The position numbers were made by a program, and so were the translations under genes. A stretch of 55,072 bases of DNA, from positions 1-55,072 of the forward strand of contig SSFI01000110.1 of NCBI GenBank assembly GCA_008015325.1. The letters are read 5' to 3'. This document shows, piece by piece, positions 10,798 through 20,005 of this stretch (the first letter of the stretch is position 1; each line of letters begins with the position of its first letter). The notes under the pieces are model-generated. The model saw only the letters and a program-made list of their open reading frames with translations. It was not told the DNA's origin and did no database searches. The DNA comes from Rheinheimera sp. Lineage in GTDB: Bacteria; Pseudomonadota; Gammaproteobacteria; Enterobacterales; Alteromonadaceae.

Positions 10798-10977
10798 TAT
10801 CTAGAGCCGTGCCCGATTCCTCAATTCGCCTGAACTGTTCCGGTTGTGCACCGACCAGCCGCAAATTCACTGCGATAGCCGATTCTTTACGGTACAATCG
10901 GCAGCAAATTCTAATGAAGCAGCGACTTGTTGTTTATCGAAAATAAATGATGATTTCGAATGCTTTCGATAATAAGA

Positions 10978-11045
10978 TATACCCAAATTTTTGCAGATTT
11001 GGTCAGGCAGCTGACACTGCCATATCTGCAAGGAAGAAGGGTATA
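10978..11045 (+). promoter_or_regulatory. Nested stem-loop in the kbl-tdh leader
   Basis: Three perfectly matched stems nest inside one another just ahead of kbl: TATACCC (10978-10984) with GGGTATA (11039-11045), TTGCAGAT (10991-10998) with ATCTGCAA (11024-11031), and GGCAG (11006-11010) with CTGCC (11017-11021) around CTGACA. The 3' edge is 17 bases before the kbl ribosome site. It could be a cis-acting RNA, or a short palindromic repeat element of the TATACCC...GGGTATA kind. Upstream, TCGAAA and TTTCGA half-sites at 10938-10969 may be a regulator site. Confidence 0.55.
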
Positions 11046-11072
11046 AATACCAATGTCCCAACAGGAGGCGTT

Positions 11073-12269
11073 ATGCGCAATTCCGCGTTCCTCAGCCATA
11101 TCCAACACCAAATCGATGACGTGAAAGCCGAAGGCCTGTACAAAGGCGAGCGGATCATCACGTCACAGCAATTTTCCGATGTCACAGTCAATGGCGAGCA
11201 GGTGTTAAACTTCTGCGCCAACAACTACTTAGGTCTGGCTAACTCTCCAGAACTGATTGCTGCGGCGCAGCAGGGCCTCGACAGCCATGGTTTTGGTGTC
11301 GCGTCGGTACGTTTTATCTGCGGTACTCAGGATATTCACAAAACCTTAGAAGCGCGTATCAGTGCGTTTTTAGGCACTGAAGATACCATTTTGTATTCGA
11401 GCTGCTTTGATGCTAACGGCGGTTTGTTTGAGACCATTTTAGGTGCCGAAGATGCGGTGATCTCCGATGCGCTGAACCATGCTTCTATTATCGACGGCGT
11501 GCGGCTGTGTAAAGCCAAACGCTATCGTTATGCCAACAATGACATGGCGGAATTGGAAGCGCAGTTAAAACAAGCCGATGCCGACGGCGCACGCTTTAAA
11601 CTGATTGCCACCGACGGTGTGTTCTCGATGGATGGTGTCATTGCTGATCTCAAATCGATTTGTGATTTAGCCGACAAATACAATGCCTTAGTCATGGTTG
11701 ATGACAGCCATGCCGTGGGTTTTGTTGGTAAAAACGGCCGCGGTACTCATGAATACTGCGACGTGTTAGACCGTGTTGACATCATCACAGGTACGCTGGG
11801 CAAAGCCTTGGGTGGCGCCTCCGGCGGTTATACCTCAGGCAAAAAAGAAATTATCGAGTGGCTCAGACAGCGTTCACGGCCGTATCTGTTCTCAAACAGT
11901 CTGGCGCCTTCTATTGTCACGGCGTCGATTAAAGTGCTCGACATGCTGGCTCAGGGCGACGCACTCAGAGCTAAACTCTGGGATAACGCGGCCTATTTCC
12001 GTGAGCAGATGACGGCGGCAGGCTTCACACTGGCTGGCAAAGACCACGCCATCATTCCGGTGATGCTGGGCGATGCCAAAGTGGCCGGCGAGTTTGCCCG
12101 CCGCATGCTGGAGCAAGGCGTGTATGTGGTCGGCTTCTCGTTCCCGGTAGTGCCAAAAGGCCAAGCGCGCATCCGCACGCAAATTTCAGCAGCACACAGC
12201 AAAGCACAGCTGGATAAAGCCATTGCTGCTTTTATCCGCACCGGTAAAGACATGGGCGTGATTTCTTAA
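11073..12269 (+). CDS. kbl: 2-amino-3-ketobutyrate CoA ligase (glycine C-acetyltransferase)
   Basis: PLP enzyme that cleaves 2-amino-3-oxobutyrate with CoA to glycine and acetyl-CoA, the second step of threonine degradation, directly using the product of the next gene, tdh. It has 398 residues, the E. coli length. The PLP lysine lies in [14 protein letters not shown] at residue 244; other class II alpha-oxoamine synthase marks are [27 protein letters not shown] and [14 protein letters not shown] 11073 is chosen because AGGAGG lies just upstream (11063-11068); the frame is open to 10947, but that extension has no ribosome site and translates the leader hairpin. Confidence 0.95.
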   Translation: MRNSAFLSHIQHQIDDVKAEGLYKGERIITSQQFSDVTVNGEQVLNFCANNYLGLANSPELIAAAQQGLDSHGFGVASVRFICGTQDIHKTLEARISAFLGTEDTILYSSCFDANGGLFETILGAEDAVISDALNHASIIDGVRLCKAKRYRYANNDMAELEAQLKQADADGARFKLIATDGVFSMDGVIADLKSICDLADKYNALVMVDDSHAVGFVGKNGRGTHEYCDVLDRVDIITGTLGKALGGASGGYTSGKKEIIEWLRQRSRPYLFSNSLAPSIVTASIKVLDMLAQGDALRAKLWDNAAYFREQMTAAGFTLAGKDHAIIPVMLGDAKVAGEFARRMLEQGVYVVGFSFPVVPKGQARIRTQISAAHSKAQLDKAIAAFIRTGKDMGVIS

Positions 12270-12278
12270 GGTAACAAC

Positions 12279-13304
12279 ATGAAAGCATTAGCGAAATTAA
12301 AAGCAGAACCGGGTATTTGGCAAACCGAAGTGCCGATGCCGGAAGTCGGGCCAAACGACGTTTTAATCAAAATCAAAAAGACCGCCATTTGTGGTACTGA
12401 CGTCCATATCTATAAATGGGACGACTGGGCGCAAAAAACCATTCCGCATGGCATGGTGGTTGGCCACGAATACGTCGGTGTAGTCGTTGGTATGGGCTCG
12501 GAAGTGCGGGGTTTTGCCGTCGGCGACCGCGTGTCAGGCGAAGGCCATTTAGTCTGCGGCCACTGCCGCAACTGTCGCGCCGGTCGCGTGCATCTGTGCC
12601 GCAACACTATTGGTGTTGGCGTGAACCGGCAGGGTTCTTTTGCTGAATACCTGGTGATCCCGGCTTTTAACGCTTTTAAAATTCCGGACAATATCCCGGA
12701 TAATATCGCCGCGATTTTTGACCCGTTCGGCAATGCTGTACATACCACGCTGTCGTTTGATTTAGTCGGCGAAGATGTATTAATCACAGGTGCTGGCCCG
12801 ATTGGCATTATGGCAGTTGCTGTGGCACGTCATGTCGGCGCCCGTCATATCGTTATCACCGACGTCAATCCGTTCCGGCTCGAGCTCGCCATGAAAATGG
12901 GCGCCACCCGCGCTGTGGATGTCAGCAAACAAAATCTGACTGACGTGATGGCTGAATTGGGCATGACTGAAGGTTTTGATGTTGGCTTAGAGATGTCCGG
13001 TGTGCCTTCGGCGTTCCGCTCTATGCTCGATACCATCAACCATGGCGGCAAGATTGCGATGCTCGGTATTCCGCCTTCGGATATGGCAGTGGACTGGAAC
13101 AAAGTGATTTTTAAAGGCCTGGTGATTAAAGGCATTTATGGCCGCGAAATGTTTGAGACCTGGTACAAGATGGCGAGCCTGATCCAATCCGGTCTGGACC
13201 TTACGCCAATCGTCACCCACGAAATGCCGGTGGCTGATTTCCAGCAAGGCTTTGACATTATGTGCTCAGGCCAGAGCGGTAAAGTAGTGCTGAACTGGGA
13301 GTAA
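12279..13304 (+). CDS. tdh: L-threonine 3-dehydrogenase
   Basis: Zinc-dependent medium-chain dehydrogenase that oxidises threonine to 2-amino-3-oxobutyrate with NAD. It has 341 residues, the normal size. Catalytic zinc ligands are C38 ([16 protein letters not shown]), H63 and E64 (GHEYVG); the structural zinc site is C93, C96, C99 and C107 (CGHCRNC then HLC). The NAD Rossmann motif is [15 protein letters not shown], at about residues 167-180. It starts nine bases after kbl, so the pair is an operon. The 3' flank carries a MITE-like element ahead of the terminator at 13504. Confidence 0.96.
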   Translation: MKALAKLKAEPGIWQTEVPMPEVGPNDVLIKIKKTAICGTDVHIYKWDDWAQKTIPHGMVVGHEYVGVVVGMGSEVRGFAVGDRVSGEGHLVCGHCRNCRAGRVHLCRNTIGVGVNRQGSFAEYLVIPAFNAFKIPDNIPDNIAAIFDPFGNAVHTTLSFDLVGEDVLITGAGPIGIMAVAVARHVGARHIVITDVNPFRLELAMKMGATRAVDVSKQNLTDVMAELGMTEGFDVGLEMSGVPSAFRSMLDTINHGGKIAMLGIPPSDMAVDWNKVIFKGLVIKGIYGREMFETWYKMASLIQSGLDLTPIVTHEMPVADFQQGFDIMCSGQSGKVVLNWE

Positions 13305-13324
13305 TTTTTCCAGCTTCAGTCCTA

Positions 13325-13497
13325 GGGCGTGTTGACGTTTGGTGATTAAGTTTTGTTCGTTTCGGCCACCGCGTGGTGGCGGCGTTTTGGGCGCGAAACG
13401 AGGCGCGTGGCGTAGTGATTCTATGTGAGCAACGAGTGACAAAGCCCAAAGCGCCGCCAAACTGCTGCAAAAACAACCATCAAACGTTAACACGCCC
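13325..13497. repeat. MITE-like element, copy 1 (173 bp, TA flanks)
   Basis: The ends are GGGCGTGTTGACGTTTGGTG and, reversed from the other side, GGGCGTGTTAACGTTTGATG: 18 of 20 positions match. TA dinucleotides flank both ends (13323-13324 and 13498-13499), as for IS630/mariner-type insertion. The interior is GC-rich with palindromes (for example GCCACC GCG TGGTGGC). A second, longer copy is at 44478-44755, with about nine differences over the shared first 135 bases. No transposase is encoded. Confidence 0.8.
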
Positions 13498-13503
13498 TAT
13501 ACA

Positions 13504-13533
13504 CGCCGGCCTTGTGCCGGCGTTGTTGTTTTG
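13504..13533 (+). terminator. Terminator of kbl-tdh, downstream of the MITE
   Basis: CGCCGGC pairs perfectly with GCCGGCG around CTTGT and is followed by TTGTTGTTTT. It is the only terminator between tdh and the next gene, so the MITE is transcribed as part of the tdh 3' untranslated region. Confidence 0.75.
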
Positions 13534-13700
13534 GTGCCGCGTAAAAAAGGCCATTTCCACAACAGCTTCGCGTTATTTTGCTGGCTACAACCTGTTTTGC
13601 CATCTGCATCTTGCGGTTTGGGGCACTGAGCCAACATGCTTGTGCACGGCATTTGCTCCGCTATGCTTCTGTTATCGCCACTTAAAAAGTGAGGTCTGTC

Positions 13701-14471
13701 ATGCGTCGTCTGTGGCTAACGGGACTTGGGGTATTGTCAGGCATCTGGGCTGGCGTGGCCCAGGCAGAGAAACCGCTGCAAGTGTTAGTGGGTATGAACA
13801 AACCGCCTTATATTCAGGTGGATAGTTCGGATGGTTATGAAATTGAGTTGCTGCGTGAAATAGCCCGGGTGATGCAGCAACCGGTAGAATTTACTTATGT
13901 GCCGAACAAACGTATTTTCACTTTATTGCAGCAGGGGATTGGTGACATTGCCACGCTGCAGAAAAAAACCGAAGGTCAGACGAAAATTTTCTATAGCTGT
14001 CCTTATATTCGCTATCAAAATGTTGCCGTCACGCTGGCCGCCAATCAAATCAGCTTAAATGATCTGACCGATTTGGCGCCGTTCTCGATTCTGGCTTTTC
14101 AGAATGCTGTGCAGGTGCTGCCTGAGGCTTATCAGCGCATTGCACTGACTTCGCCCAGCTACCGCGAAACTGTCGACCAGCGCACGCAGGTTGAGATGTT
14201 GCAGAAACAACGGGTACAGGTGGTGGTGATGGATATGAACATCTTTCATTATTACAACAACAAGGCCGAGCAGGGCGATCAGGTACAAATTTATCCGCTG
14301 TTTACACCGACTTTTTACCGAGCCGCGTTTCGCAGTAAAGACCTTGCCAGAGCCTTTAATCGGGCGTTGCAGCAAGTGCAAAGGTCTTCCGCATATACCT
14401 TGCTGCAGGAACGGTATTTTGGCAATGCGCTGGCTGCCGCACCGCCACCTTGTGACCCGAACGAGCTTTAA
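13701..14471 (+). CDS. Periplasmic solute-binding protein, family 3 (orphan)
   Basis: Exported protein of 256 residues with a clear signal peptide (RRLWLTGLGVLSG ... AQA-EK). The mature part has the family 3 pattern of amino-acid binding proteins: early VLVGMNKPPYIQ, a DGYEIELLREIARVMQQPVEF core, then GIGDIATLQKKT and C-terminal LARAFNRALQQVQ. No ABC permease or ATPase gene is nearby, so it may serve a distant transporter or act in sensing. ATG 13701 follows AGTGAGG at a good distance; an in-frame GTG at 13689 is the alternative. It converges with the next gene, 14 bases between the stops. Confidence 0.75.
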   Translation: MRRLWLTGLGVLSGIWAGVAQAEKPLQVLVGMNKPPYIQVDSSDGYEIELLREIARVMQQPVEFTYVPNKRIFTLLQQGIGDIATLQKKTEGQTKIFYSCPYIRYQNVAVTLAANQISLNDLTDLAPFSILAFQNAVQVLPEAYQRIALTSPSYRETVDQRTQVEMLQKQRVQVVVMDMNIFHYYNNKAEQGDQVQIYPLFTPTFYRAAFRSKDLARAFNRALQQVQRSSAYTLLQERYFGNALAAAPPPCDPNEL

Positions 14472-14485
14472 TTTTGTGGAGGGCG

Positions 14486-16528
14486 TTAACTTTGCGGTGG
14501 ACCAAGGACCAGCGTAATTTCCAGATTGCCCTGTTCAATCGGTAAACTCAGGTCAGTTTCCAGCTGAGTTTTTAATTCCTCATAAGGCCGGTGCAGCGCC
14601 ACCAGACCATAAGCACGGTTACGGCCATGTACTTTGCCCATATACAAAGCCATGTCAGCCAGTTTTAGTGCTTTTTCCCAGTTCAGCTGCGCTTCGTCAA
14701 CGCCGGCAAATGGCAAGGTCAGAAAGCCGGCTGATGCGGTGACCGGAATACTGCTGTTCTGATAGGGCACCGGCGTACTGCCGATGACCTGCAAAGCCCG
14801 GTTGGTGAAATTGGTCAGGGCGGTTTGATTCAGATTACGCAGTACTATTAAAAACTCTTCACCACCCCAACGCAGCACCATATCGCCCTGACGGGTGAGT
14901 TGTTTCAGGCGCTGGCCAATTTCGATTAACACGGCGTCGCCCGCGGCATGGCCGTGATGGTCATTGATATGTTTGAAGTAATCGATATCAAGCAGAATAA
15001 AGCCGTCAGTGCTGGCGGTTGGTAACTGGCGTCGTTCGCCCTGCTCAGTGCGCTTTTGCATAAATTCGTGCAGAGAACGGCGGTTCAGTAAGCCGGTCAG
15101 TGGGTCGTGCAATGAGTTATAGGCGAGCTGATCGTTTGCCTGGCGCAATTGCTGATTGGCATTGCGTACTTTGCGATACAGCAAATATAACAAGGCGGTT
15201 GCTAACAGCACCACCAGCCCGAACAATAACATCACCCGTTGCTGCAGTTTTTTCTGCGCGAGTTCTGCCGTGTTGAGTTTATTTTGTTGTTCCAGACTTT
15301 CAATTTGTTTGGCTTTTTCTTTGGCAGAAAAAGCTTCCTGCAGTGCACTGATTTCCTGGTCGCGGTCGGTTTTAAAAATATTCTGACTCAGCACATTATA
15401 CTCGCGCAGCAAGCGGGCTTCGTCCGCATGGGCTTTAGCAACGCCGTAGGCGTCGGCCAGCTCGCCAACATAACTCAGCAGGTCGGTGTCTGGCAGTTGC
15501 AGTTCACGCGCTTTTTCAACCATTGCGGCCATCTGCGCCAGCCCTTCCTGCTGCTTACCTTGTAATACCTGGATATAACCGAGATTAAATTCTGCAGTCA
15601 GTACCATCGCTGTATAGTGCAGTTGTTCGGCCAATTGTCTGGATTCGGTAAACAGTGGCACTGCCTCGGCATACTGACCCTGTTTCAGCCGTAAATCACC
15701 GATGTTATTCAACAGCGTTGCAACCGACAAAGTGTTATTGAGCTGGCGTGCCCATTGCAGCCCCTGTTGATTGGCTTGCTCTGCGGCGCTGTATTGCAGC
15801 TGAGATGCATAATTGACCCCGAGTTGCAGATACAAATCCGGCAGCATAAAGTTCAGCCCGGCAGTACTCTGGGCTTGTTTGACCGCGGTTTGCAGCAGTT
15901 CGTCGGCTTTTTGATATTGCGCCAGCGCTGTGTTCAGTCCGGCAATGGCGCCCTGCAAGTAGATTTTTCGCACTGCTGTGCGCGGGTTGCTGGAATTTTC
16001 GATGGCATGAAAGGCCTGATAATAAGCCTGCAGCGCGTCGTCATAGCGGTCTTCTGATTGCAAAAAACTACCCAGCGTATTGGCGGCGTAGTAGCGTACT
16101 CGCTCCAGATTGGCAACGCGGAGCGAATCCTGCAGCTGCGATACCAGTGCTCTGGCTTTGCCAGGCTGGTTCTGTACTTGATATAACGCCAGCTGGTCGG
16201 TCAGCGCTTCAGTGCGGATGTCCTCGCTTTGGCTTTTTTCAGCAAGGTCCAGATTCAGGTCAATGTAATACTGCGATTTGACGTAATCGCGTTGCTCGCG
16301 GTAGTCACTGCCGAGATACGACCACAATCTGGCTCGGGTAATGGCGGCGGTAGAAGGCGTCAACTGCGCTTCTAAAGACCGGATAAAAGCAGACGCCTGC
16401 GCAGGCCGTTCATTGGTTAGTTGCAGATATTTGTCGAGCTCGGCATCCAGTGGATCAGCAACGGCGACGGAGTGCAGCATGCTACACAGCAACAGACAAA
16501 CACCAAACAACGTTAACAATGGGTTCAA
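14486..16528 (-). CDS. TPR-repeat diguanylate cyclase (GGDEF)
   Basis: Makes c-di-GMP. It has 680 residues: a signal peptide (NPLLTLFGVCLLLCSML), a periplasmic helical TPR region (about residues 40-400, with repeats such as ALQAYYQAFHAIE and YAEAVPLFTESRQLA), a coiled-coil-like stretch (about 395-430), one membrane helix (VMLLFGLVVLLATALLYLLY) and a cytoplasmic GGDEF domain (about 470-640). The active loop RWGGEEFLIVL is intact and DIDYFKHINDHHGHAAGD precedes it. No RxxD inhibitory site was identified with certainty. The start is TTG 16528, with GAGGAG five bases upstream. The ligand of the periplasmic TPR part is unknown. Confidence 0.88.
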   Translation of the reverse strand: MNPLLTLFGVCLLLCSMLHSVAVADPLDAELDKYLQLTNERPAQASAFIRSLEAQLTPSTAAITRARLWSYLGSDYREQRDYVKSQYYIDLNLDLAEKSQSEDIRTEALTDQLALYQVQNQPGKARALVSQLQDSLRVANLERVRYYAANTLGSFLQSEDRYDDALQAYYQAFHAIENSSNPRTAVRKIYLQGAIAGLNTALAQYQKADELLQTAVKQAQSTAGLNFMLPDLYLQLGVNYASQLQYSAAEQANQQGLQWARQLNNTLSVATLLNNIGDLRLKQGQYAEAVPLFTESRQLAEQLHYTAMVLTAEFNLGYIQVLQGKQQEGLAQMAAMVEKARELQLPDTDLLSYVGELADAYGVAKAHADEARLLREYNVLSQNIFKTDRDQEISALQEAFSAKEKAKQIESLEQQNKLNTAELAQKKLQQRVMLLFGLVVLLATALLYLLYRKVRNANQQLRQANDQLAYNSLHDPLTGLLNRRSLHEFMQKRTEQGERRQLPTASTDGFILLDIDYFKHINDHHGHAAGDAVLIEIGQRLKQLTRQGDMVLRWGGEEFLIVLRNLNQTALTNFTNRALQVIGSTPVPYQNSSIPVTASAGFLTLPFAGVDEAQLNWEKALKLADMALYMGKVHGRNRAYGLVALHRPYEELKTQLETDLSLPIEQGNLEITLVLGPPQS

Positions 16529-16749
16529 ACGAACTCCTCAGCGAATTTTTGTAATATTAGCAGTGCCGATAACAGGCACTTCGCGTCTGCGACTTTGTTG
16601 TTATCTTAGCCAGAAAAACTGGCAAAGCGGTAGTGCCAAGCCATTGTTTGCGAAAAAATTAGTTACAAATTTTTCCAGGCCGGAAATCTTCGCGCTGTGA
16701 CAAATCCTTCTGGTAAGATAGAGACACTTGTGCCTCAAGAGGTTTTTTG

Positions 16750-18060
16750 ATGCAGGCCGTCCAGCATCTGTTTCGCCAGCTCCTGACTTTACTGGTTTTA
16801 CTCAGCACTGTGGTGTTGTGTATCGCCTGGTTATTGCTTGATCGTGCGCCGTTACTCAATGAAACCGGCCAGTTAAATGCTGCGGCGGTTCGTAACAGCC
16901 AGCAGTTGCTGAATAATCTGAATCAATCGATGCGGGATCCGGGTCAGCAGCTGGTGATTAAGACCAATGCTGATGAACTGAACGCAGCTTTTACGCTGGC
17001 GAGCCGCAGTTTGCCGGGGTTTCAGGGCAAAACTCAGATTAGTGACAGTGCTTTATCCATTCTGATGACAATGCCGGTGCGGCTGTTTTCCTGGCATTGG
17101 TATGTCAACGCTCATTTACAGATTGAACCTTCGGTGGGGCCTTTGCAGCTGAGAAAAGTGCAAATTGGCAGCCTGACCTTGCCCGGTGGTATGGCTATGA
17201 GTTTATTAGGCTGGGTGGCAGATCAGGTATGGGGCCCGGGGCAGGGCGCTGAATTGCTGGCGAAAGTCCGCTCTGTGACAGTACAGCAGGATGCGGTGAA
17301 AGTAGAACTGAATAAATCTGCTGATTTCAGTTTCAACTCGTTAAAAAATTCGGGCCTGAATCTTTATAAACAATGGTTTCGCGATGAAAACCAGAAAGAG
17401 CTGATTGAGCATTATTACGCGCTGGCGCTGCAGCATAGCCAGCAACCTGTGCCGTCGCAAAGTCTGATCAGCTATCTGCAGTTGTTGCTGCGTGAAGCGG
17501 ATAAGCGTAGCGAGGCCAAACCTGAGCTAGCGGTACAGGAAAATCAGGCGGTGATTCTGGCATTGGCGCAGTTGCTGGGGGGACGTAACCTGCAGCTGCT
17601 GGTCAACGAAGTCAAAGTCAATCCTCAGGGCAAAACTCCGCGGGTGACGCTGGCACGCCGGCCTGATTTACAACAGCATTTTATCTATTCAGCGACAATC
17701 CATGTGCTGGGAAACCAGCGGTTATCTTCAGCGGTCGGCGAGGCGAAAGAACTGCTCGATTCGTTAAAGGGCGGCAGTGGGTTCAGTTTTGTTGATTTGC
17801 TGGCCGACCGTGCCGGCATCCGCTTCGCCCGTCTGGCCGTCGCAACACCAGAGTCGGCGCGGGCTTTGCAGCAGTTTTTTGCCGCCGCAGAGCGTACAGA
17901 ACCAGAATTGTTCCCGAGTAAAAGCCGGCTGCCGGAAGGCTTGCCGCAGGAAATGTTTGAGCAGCAATACCAGTCGATCGACTCCGCCGTTTACCAGCAG
18001 ATGGTGGCTGAAATCGATCGACGTTTAAATGCCTTACCGCTTTATCAGCTAAGTCGCTGA
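16750..18060 (+). CDS. Membrane-anchored protein of unknown function
   Basis: I do not recognise this 436-residue protein. It starts with an uncleaved-looking hydrophobic helix (LTLLVLLSTVVLCIAWLLL, about residues 12-30) with few positive charges after it, so a large periplasmic domain is likely. The rest is soluble, mixed alpha/beta, rich in Gln and Leu, without cysteine pairs or a known catalytic motif. ATG 16750 has AGAGG about nine bases upstream; an in-frame TTG lies just before it. It stands alone: the neighbour upstream is divergent (218-base gap) and the DUF2789 gene downstream is convergent (8-base gap). Confidence 0.6.
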   Translation: MQAVQHLFRQLLTLLVLLSTVVLCIAWLLLDRAPLLNETGQLNAAAVRNSQQLLNNLNQSMRDPGQQLVIKTNADELNAAFTLASRSLPGFQGKTQISDSALSILMTMPVRLFSWHWYVNAHLQIEPSVGPLQLRKVQIGSLTLPGGMAMSLLGWVADQVWGPGQGAELLAKVRSVTVQQDAVKVELNKSADFSFNSLKNSGLNLYKQWFRDENQKELIEHYYALALQHSQQPVPSQSLISYLQLLLREADKRSEAKPELAVQENQAVILALAQLLGGRNLQLLVNEVKVNPQGKTPRVTLARRPDLQQHFIYSATIHVLGNQRLSSAVGEAKELLDSLKGGSGFSFVDLLADRAGIRFARLAVATPESARALQQFFAAAERTEPELFPSKSRLPEGLPQEMFEQQYQSIDSAVYQQMVAEIDRRLNALPLYQLSR

Positions 18061-18068
18061 CGTTATTG

Positions 18069-18296
18069 TCAGCGCATCAGGCCGTTCAGTTGGTCCAGCG
18101 CGTCCGACCATTCCGCATCCTGCTGATAGGCATCCTTCAGAAAGCTGGCTTGCGCCGGCGTCCAGAACGTCGCCTGATACAGATACTGGCCTTCATTGAG
18201 GCGATAATGCCGGGCAAAACGTTCAATGCTGGCGTCATCACTGGGTAAGCCCAGCTGGTCGAACAGGGTATACAAATTGTGTTTGCTGGTATCCAT
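18069..18296 (-). CDS. DUF2789 family small protein
   Basis: A 75-residue soluble acidic protein beginning MDTSKHNLYTLFDQLGLP with SDDASIERFARHYRL following; this and the FWTPAQASFLKDAYQQDAEW segment fit the DUF2789 family of gammaproteobacteria. Function unknown. GGAGG lies seven bases before ATG 18296. Monocistronic, convergent with the preceding unknown gene. Confidence 0.8.
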   Translation of the reverse strand: MDTSKHNLYTLFDQLGLPSDDASIERFARHYRLNEGQYLYQATFWTPAQASFLKDAYQQDAEWSDALDQLNGLMR

Positions 18297-18442
18297 GCCG
18301 CACCTCCATTGTCTCTGGTTGAAAAATGTACAGGTTATCTCTGACAGTATAGTGCTCTGTCGGTTCCTTCGCTGCCTACGGGTTTAGCGGTGACAAGGCT
18401 GGGATGGCTGGAAGGGCAGGCGCACAGCTGCGGGCATCTGAT

Positions 18443-18475
18443 AAAAAAGCCAGCGCCGGATACTCCGGCGCTGGC
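18443..18475 (-). terminator. Terminator of the leucyl aminopeptidase gene
   Basis: On minus, a perfect 12-base stem (GCCAGCGCCGGA with TCCGGCGCTGGC, 3-base loop) is followed by six T residues. It sits 31 bases past the stop. Confidence 0.92.
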
Positions 18476-18505
18476 GATATCATTAACGGCTGGCAGCATG
18501 CCGAT

Positions 18506-20005
18506 TTACGGTTGTTGCAGCGACCACTGGGTTAATAAGCGCACACCAAAACCGGTAGCACCAGTGGGGTGCACACCTTTCTCACTGCTGGCAAGGGCGT
18601 TACCGGCGATATCCAGATGCGCCCAAGTGGTGTCGCCGGCGAATTGTTTTAAGAACCAGGCTGCAGTCGACGCGCCGGTGGTTTTGCCGGTGTTGCGTAA
18701 ATCCGCAATGTCACTTTTCAGCTCGCCGGCGAATTCATCGCTGAGCGGTAAACGCCACAGTGGCTCGCCACTCTGTTTAGCGGCCTGCAATAAAATGCTG
18801 GTCAAGGCTTCATCTTCACTGAACAGCCCGGCGTAATAACTGCCCAGCGCACCGACTTTGCTGCCGGTTAAAGTGGCAATATCCACCATAGCGCGCGGTT
18901 GATATTGTTTGCGGGCGTACCACATCGCATCGGCCATCACCAGGCGACCTTCGGCGTCTGTCGAGGTGATTTGCACCGTCAGGCCCTGCGCGGTTTTTAA
19001 CACATCGCCGGGCAGGTAAGCGTTGGAAGAAATCATATTTTCTGCCATCGCCATCAGGCCCACCACATTCACTTTGGCTTTTTGCAGCGCCAGCGCTTTG
19101 ATAGTGCCAAGCACGGCTGCAGCACCGGCCATGTCACTGGTCATCCGCACTATAGATTCACCATCGGTTTTCAGGTGGTAACCGCCGGTATCAAAAGTGA
19201 TGCCTTTACCGACTATTGCCAGCGGTGCTTTGTCGTCACCCTGCCAGTGCGCGACCACTAACCGTGGTGGGCGGTCACTGCCGCGTCCAACAGCTGCCAA
19301 AGCGCCCATGCCGAGCTTGTCGATGGCTTTTTCATCCAGCACTGTGACTTTGACACCAAGCTTTTGCAGCGCCAACGCGGCTTGTGCAAAGCTTTGCGGT
19401 GTGAGATCTGCGGCTGGTAAATTGGTCAGATCGCGCGCCAGATAAACACCTTCGGCCACCGCTTGTAGCTGCTGATGTTGTTGCTCAGCGTTTTTGACAT
19501 CGGCGACTACGACATTCACAGCGACTTTGCGTGGTGCTTCAGCTTTTGATTTCAGCTGGTCAAAGCGATAGGCCCGCAGCTCCAGGCCATGGATCAGCTG
19601 CGGCATCGCCGCCAGATAACGGCCATCGATGGTGACCTGCTGCGCACTGCTTTTATCCAGCGCTGCCGCCAAATCGCCGCCATAAGCGGCCAGCTTGTCA
19701 TCGGTGAGGACCGGCTTATCACCCAGGCCCAATAGCAATACCCGCTGATAACCTGCGACCTGATAAAGCTGGCTGATGGCACCCGCTTTGCCGGTAAAAC
19801 CGGCGGCAGCTAATTGCTGTTTCAACTGTGGGTCGGCGAGCAGACTGTGCTTGCCGTCTTTGACATCACTGCTGCGCAGTGGCAGTACCAAAGTATCCTG
19901 TGGTGCCGGCAGGGCGTTCAGGTATTGATATTGTGGATCTATGGCGGCCTGAGTCAGGCCGCTGATGCCCAAAGCTAACAAGGCAATTGAATGACGTAAG
20001 CGCAT
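18506..20005 (-). CDS. Exported leucyl aminopeptidase (M17 family)
   Basis: Two-metal aminopeptidase that removes N-terminal residues from peptides. It has 499 residues with a Sec signal peptide (MRLRHSIALLALGISGLTQA), unlike cytosolic PepA, so it should act in the periplasm or outside. The M17 catalytic signature is TSTDAEGRLVMADA (family form NTDAEGRL, with the first Asn replaced by Ser); the metal and lysine site is VGKGITFDTGGYHLKT, and MTSDMAGAAAVLG follows. GGGAG lies seven bases before ATG 20005. It follows GH31 on the same strand but a terminator (20113-20138) separates them. A role in using imported or extracellular peptides is an inference. Confidence 0.9.
   Translation of the reverse strand: MRLRHSIALLALGISGLTQAAIDPQYQYLNALPAPQDTLVLPLRSSDVKDGKHSLLADPQLKQQLAAAGFTGKAGAISQLYQVAGYQRVLLLGLGDKPVLTDDKLAAYGGDLAAALDKSSAQQVTIDGRYLAAMPQLIHGLELRAYRFDQLKSKAEAPRKVAVNVVVADVKNAEQQHQQLQAVAEGVYLARDLTNLPAADLTPQSFAQAALALQKLGVKVTVLDEKAIDKLGMGALAAVGRGSDRPPRLVVAHWQGDDKAPLAIVGKGITFDTGGYHLKTDGESIVRMTSDMAGAAAVLGTIKALALQKAKVNVVGLMAMAENMISSNAYLPGDVLKTAQGLTVQITSTDAEGRLVMADAMWYARKQYQPRAMVDIATLTGSKVGALGSYYAGLFSEDEALTSILLQAAKQSGEPLWRLPLSDEFAGELKSDIADLRNTGKTTGASTAAWFLKQFAGDTTWAHLDIAGNALASSEKGVHPTGATGFGVRLLTQWSLQQP

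Noticed and set aside
10947..11072. Longer kbl start
   Set aside because: It would translate the leader stem-loop and lacks a ribosome site; ATG 11073 has AGGAGG and gives the E. coli length.
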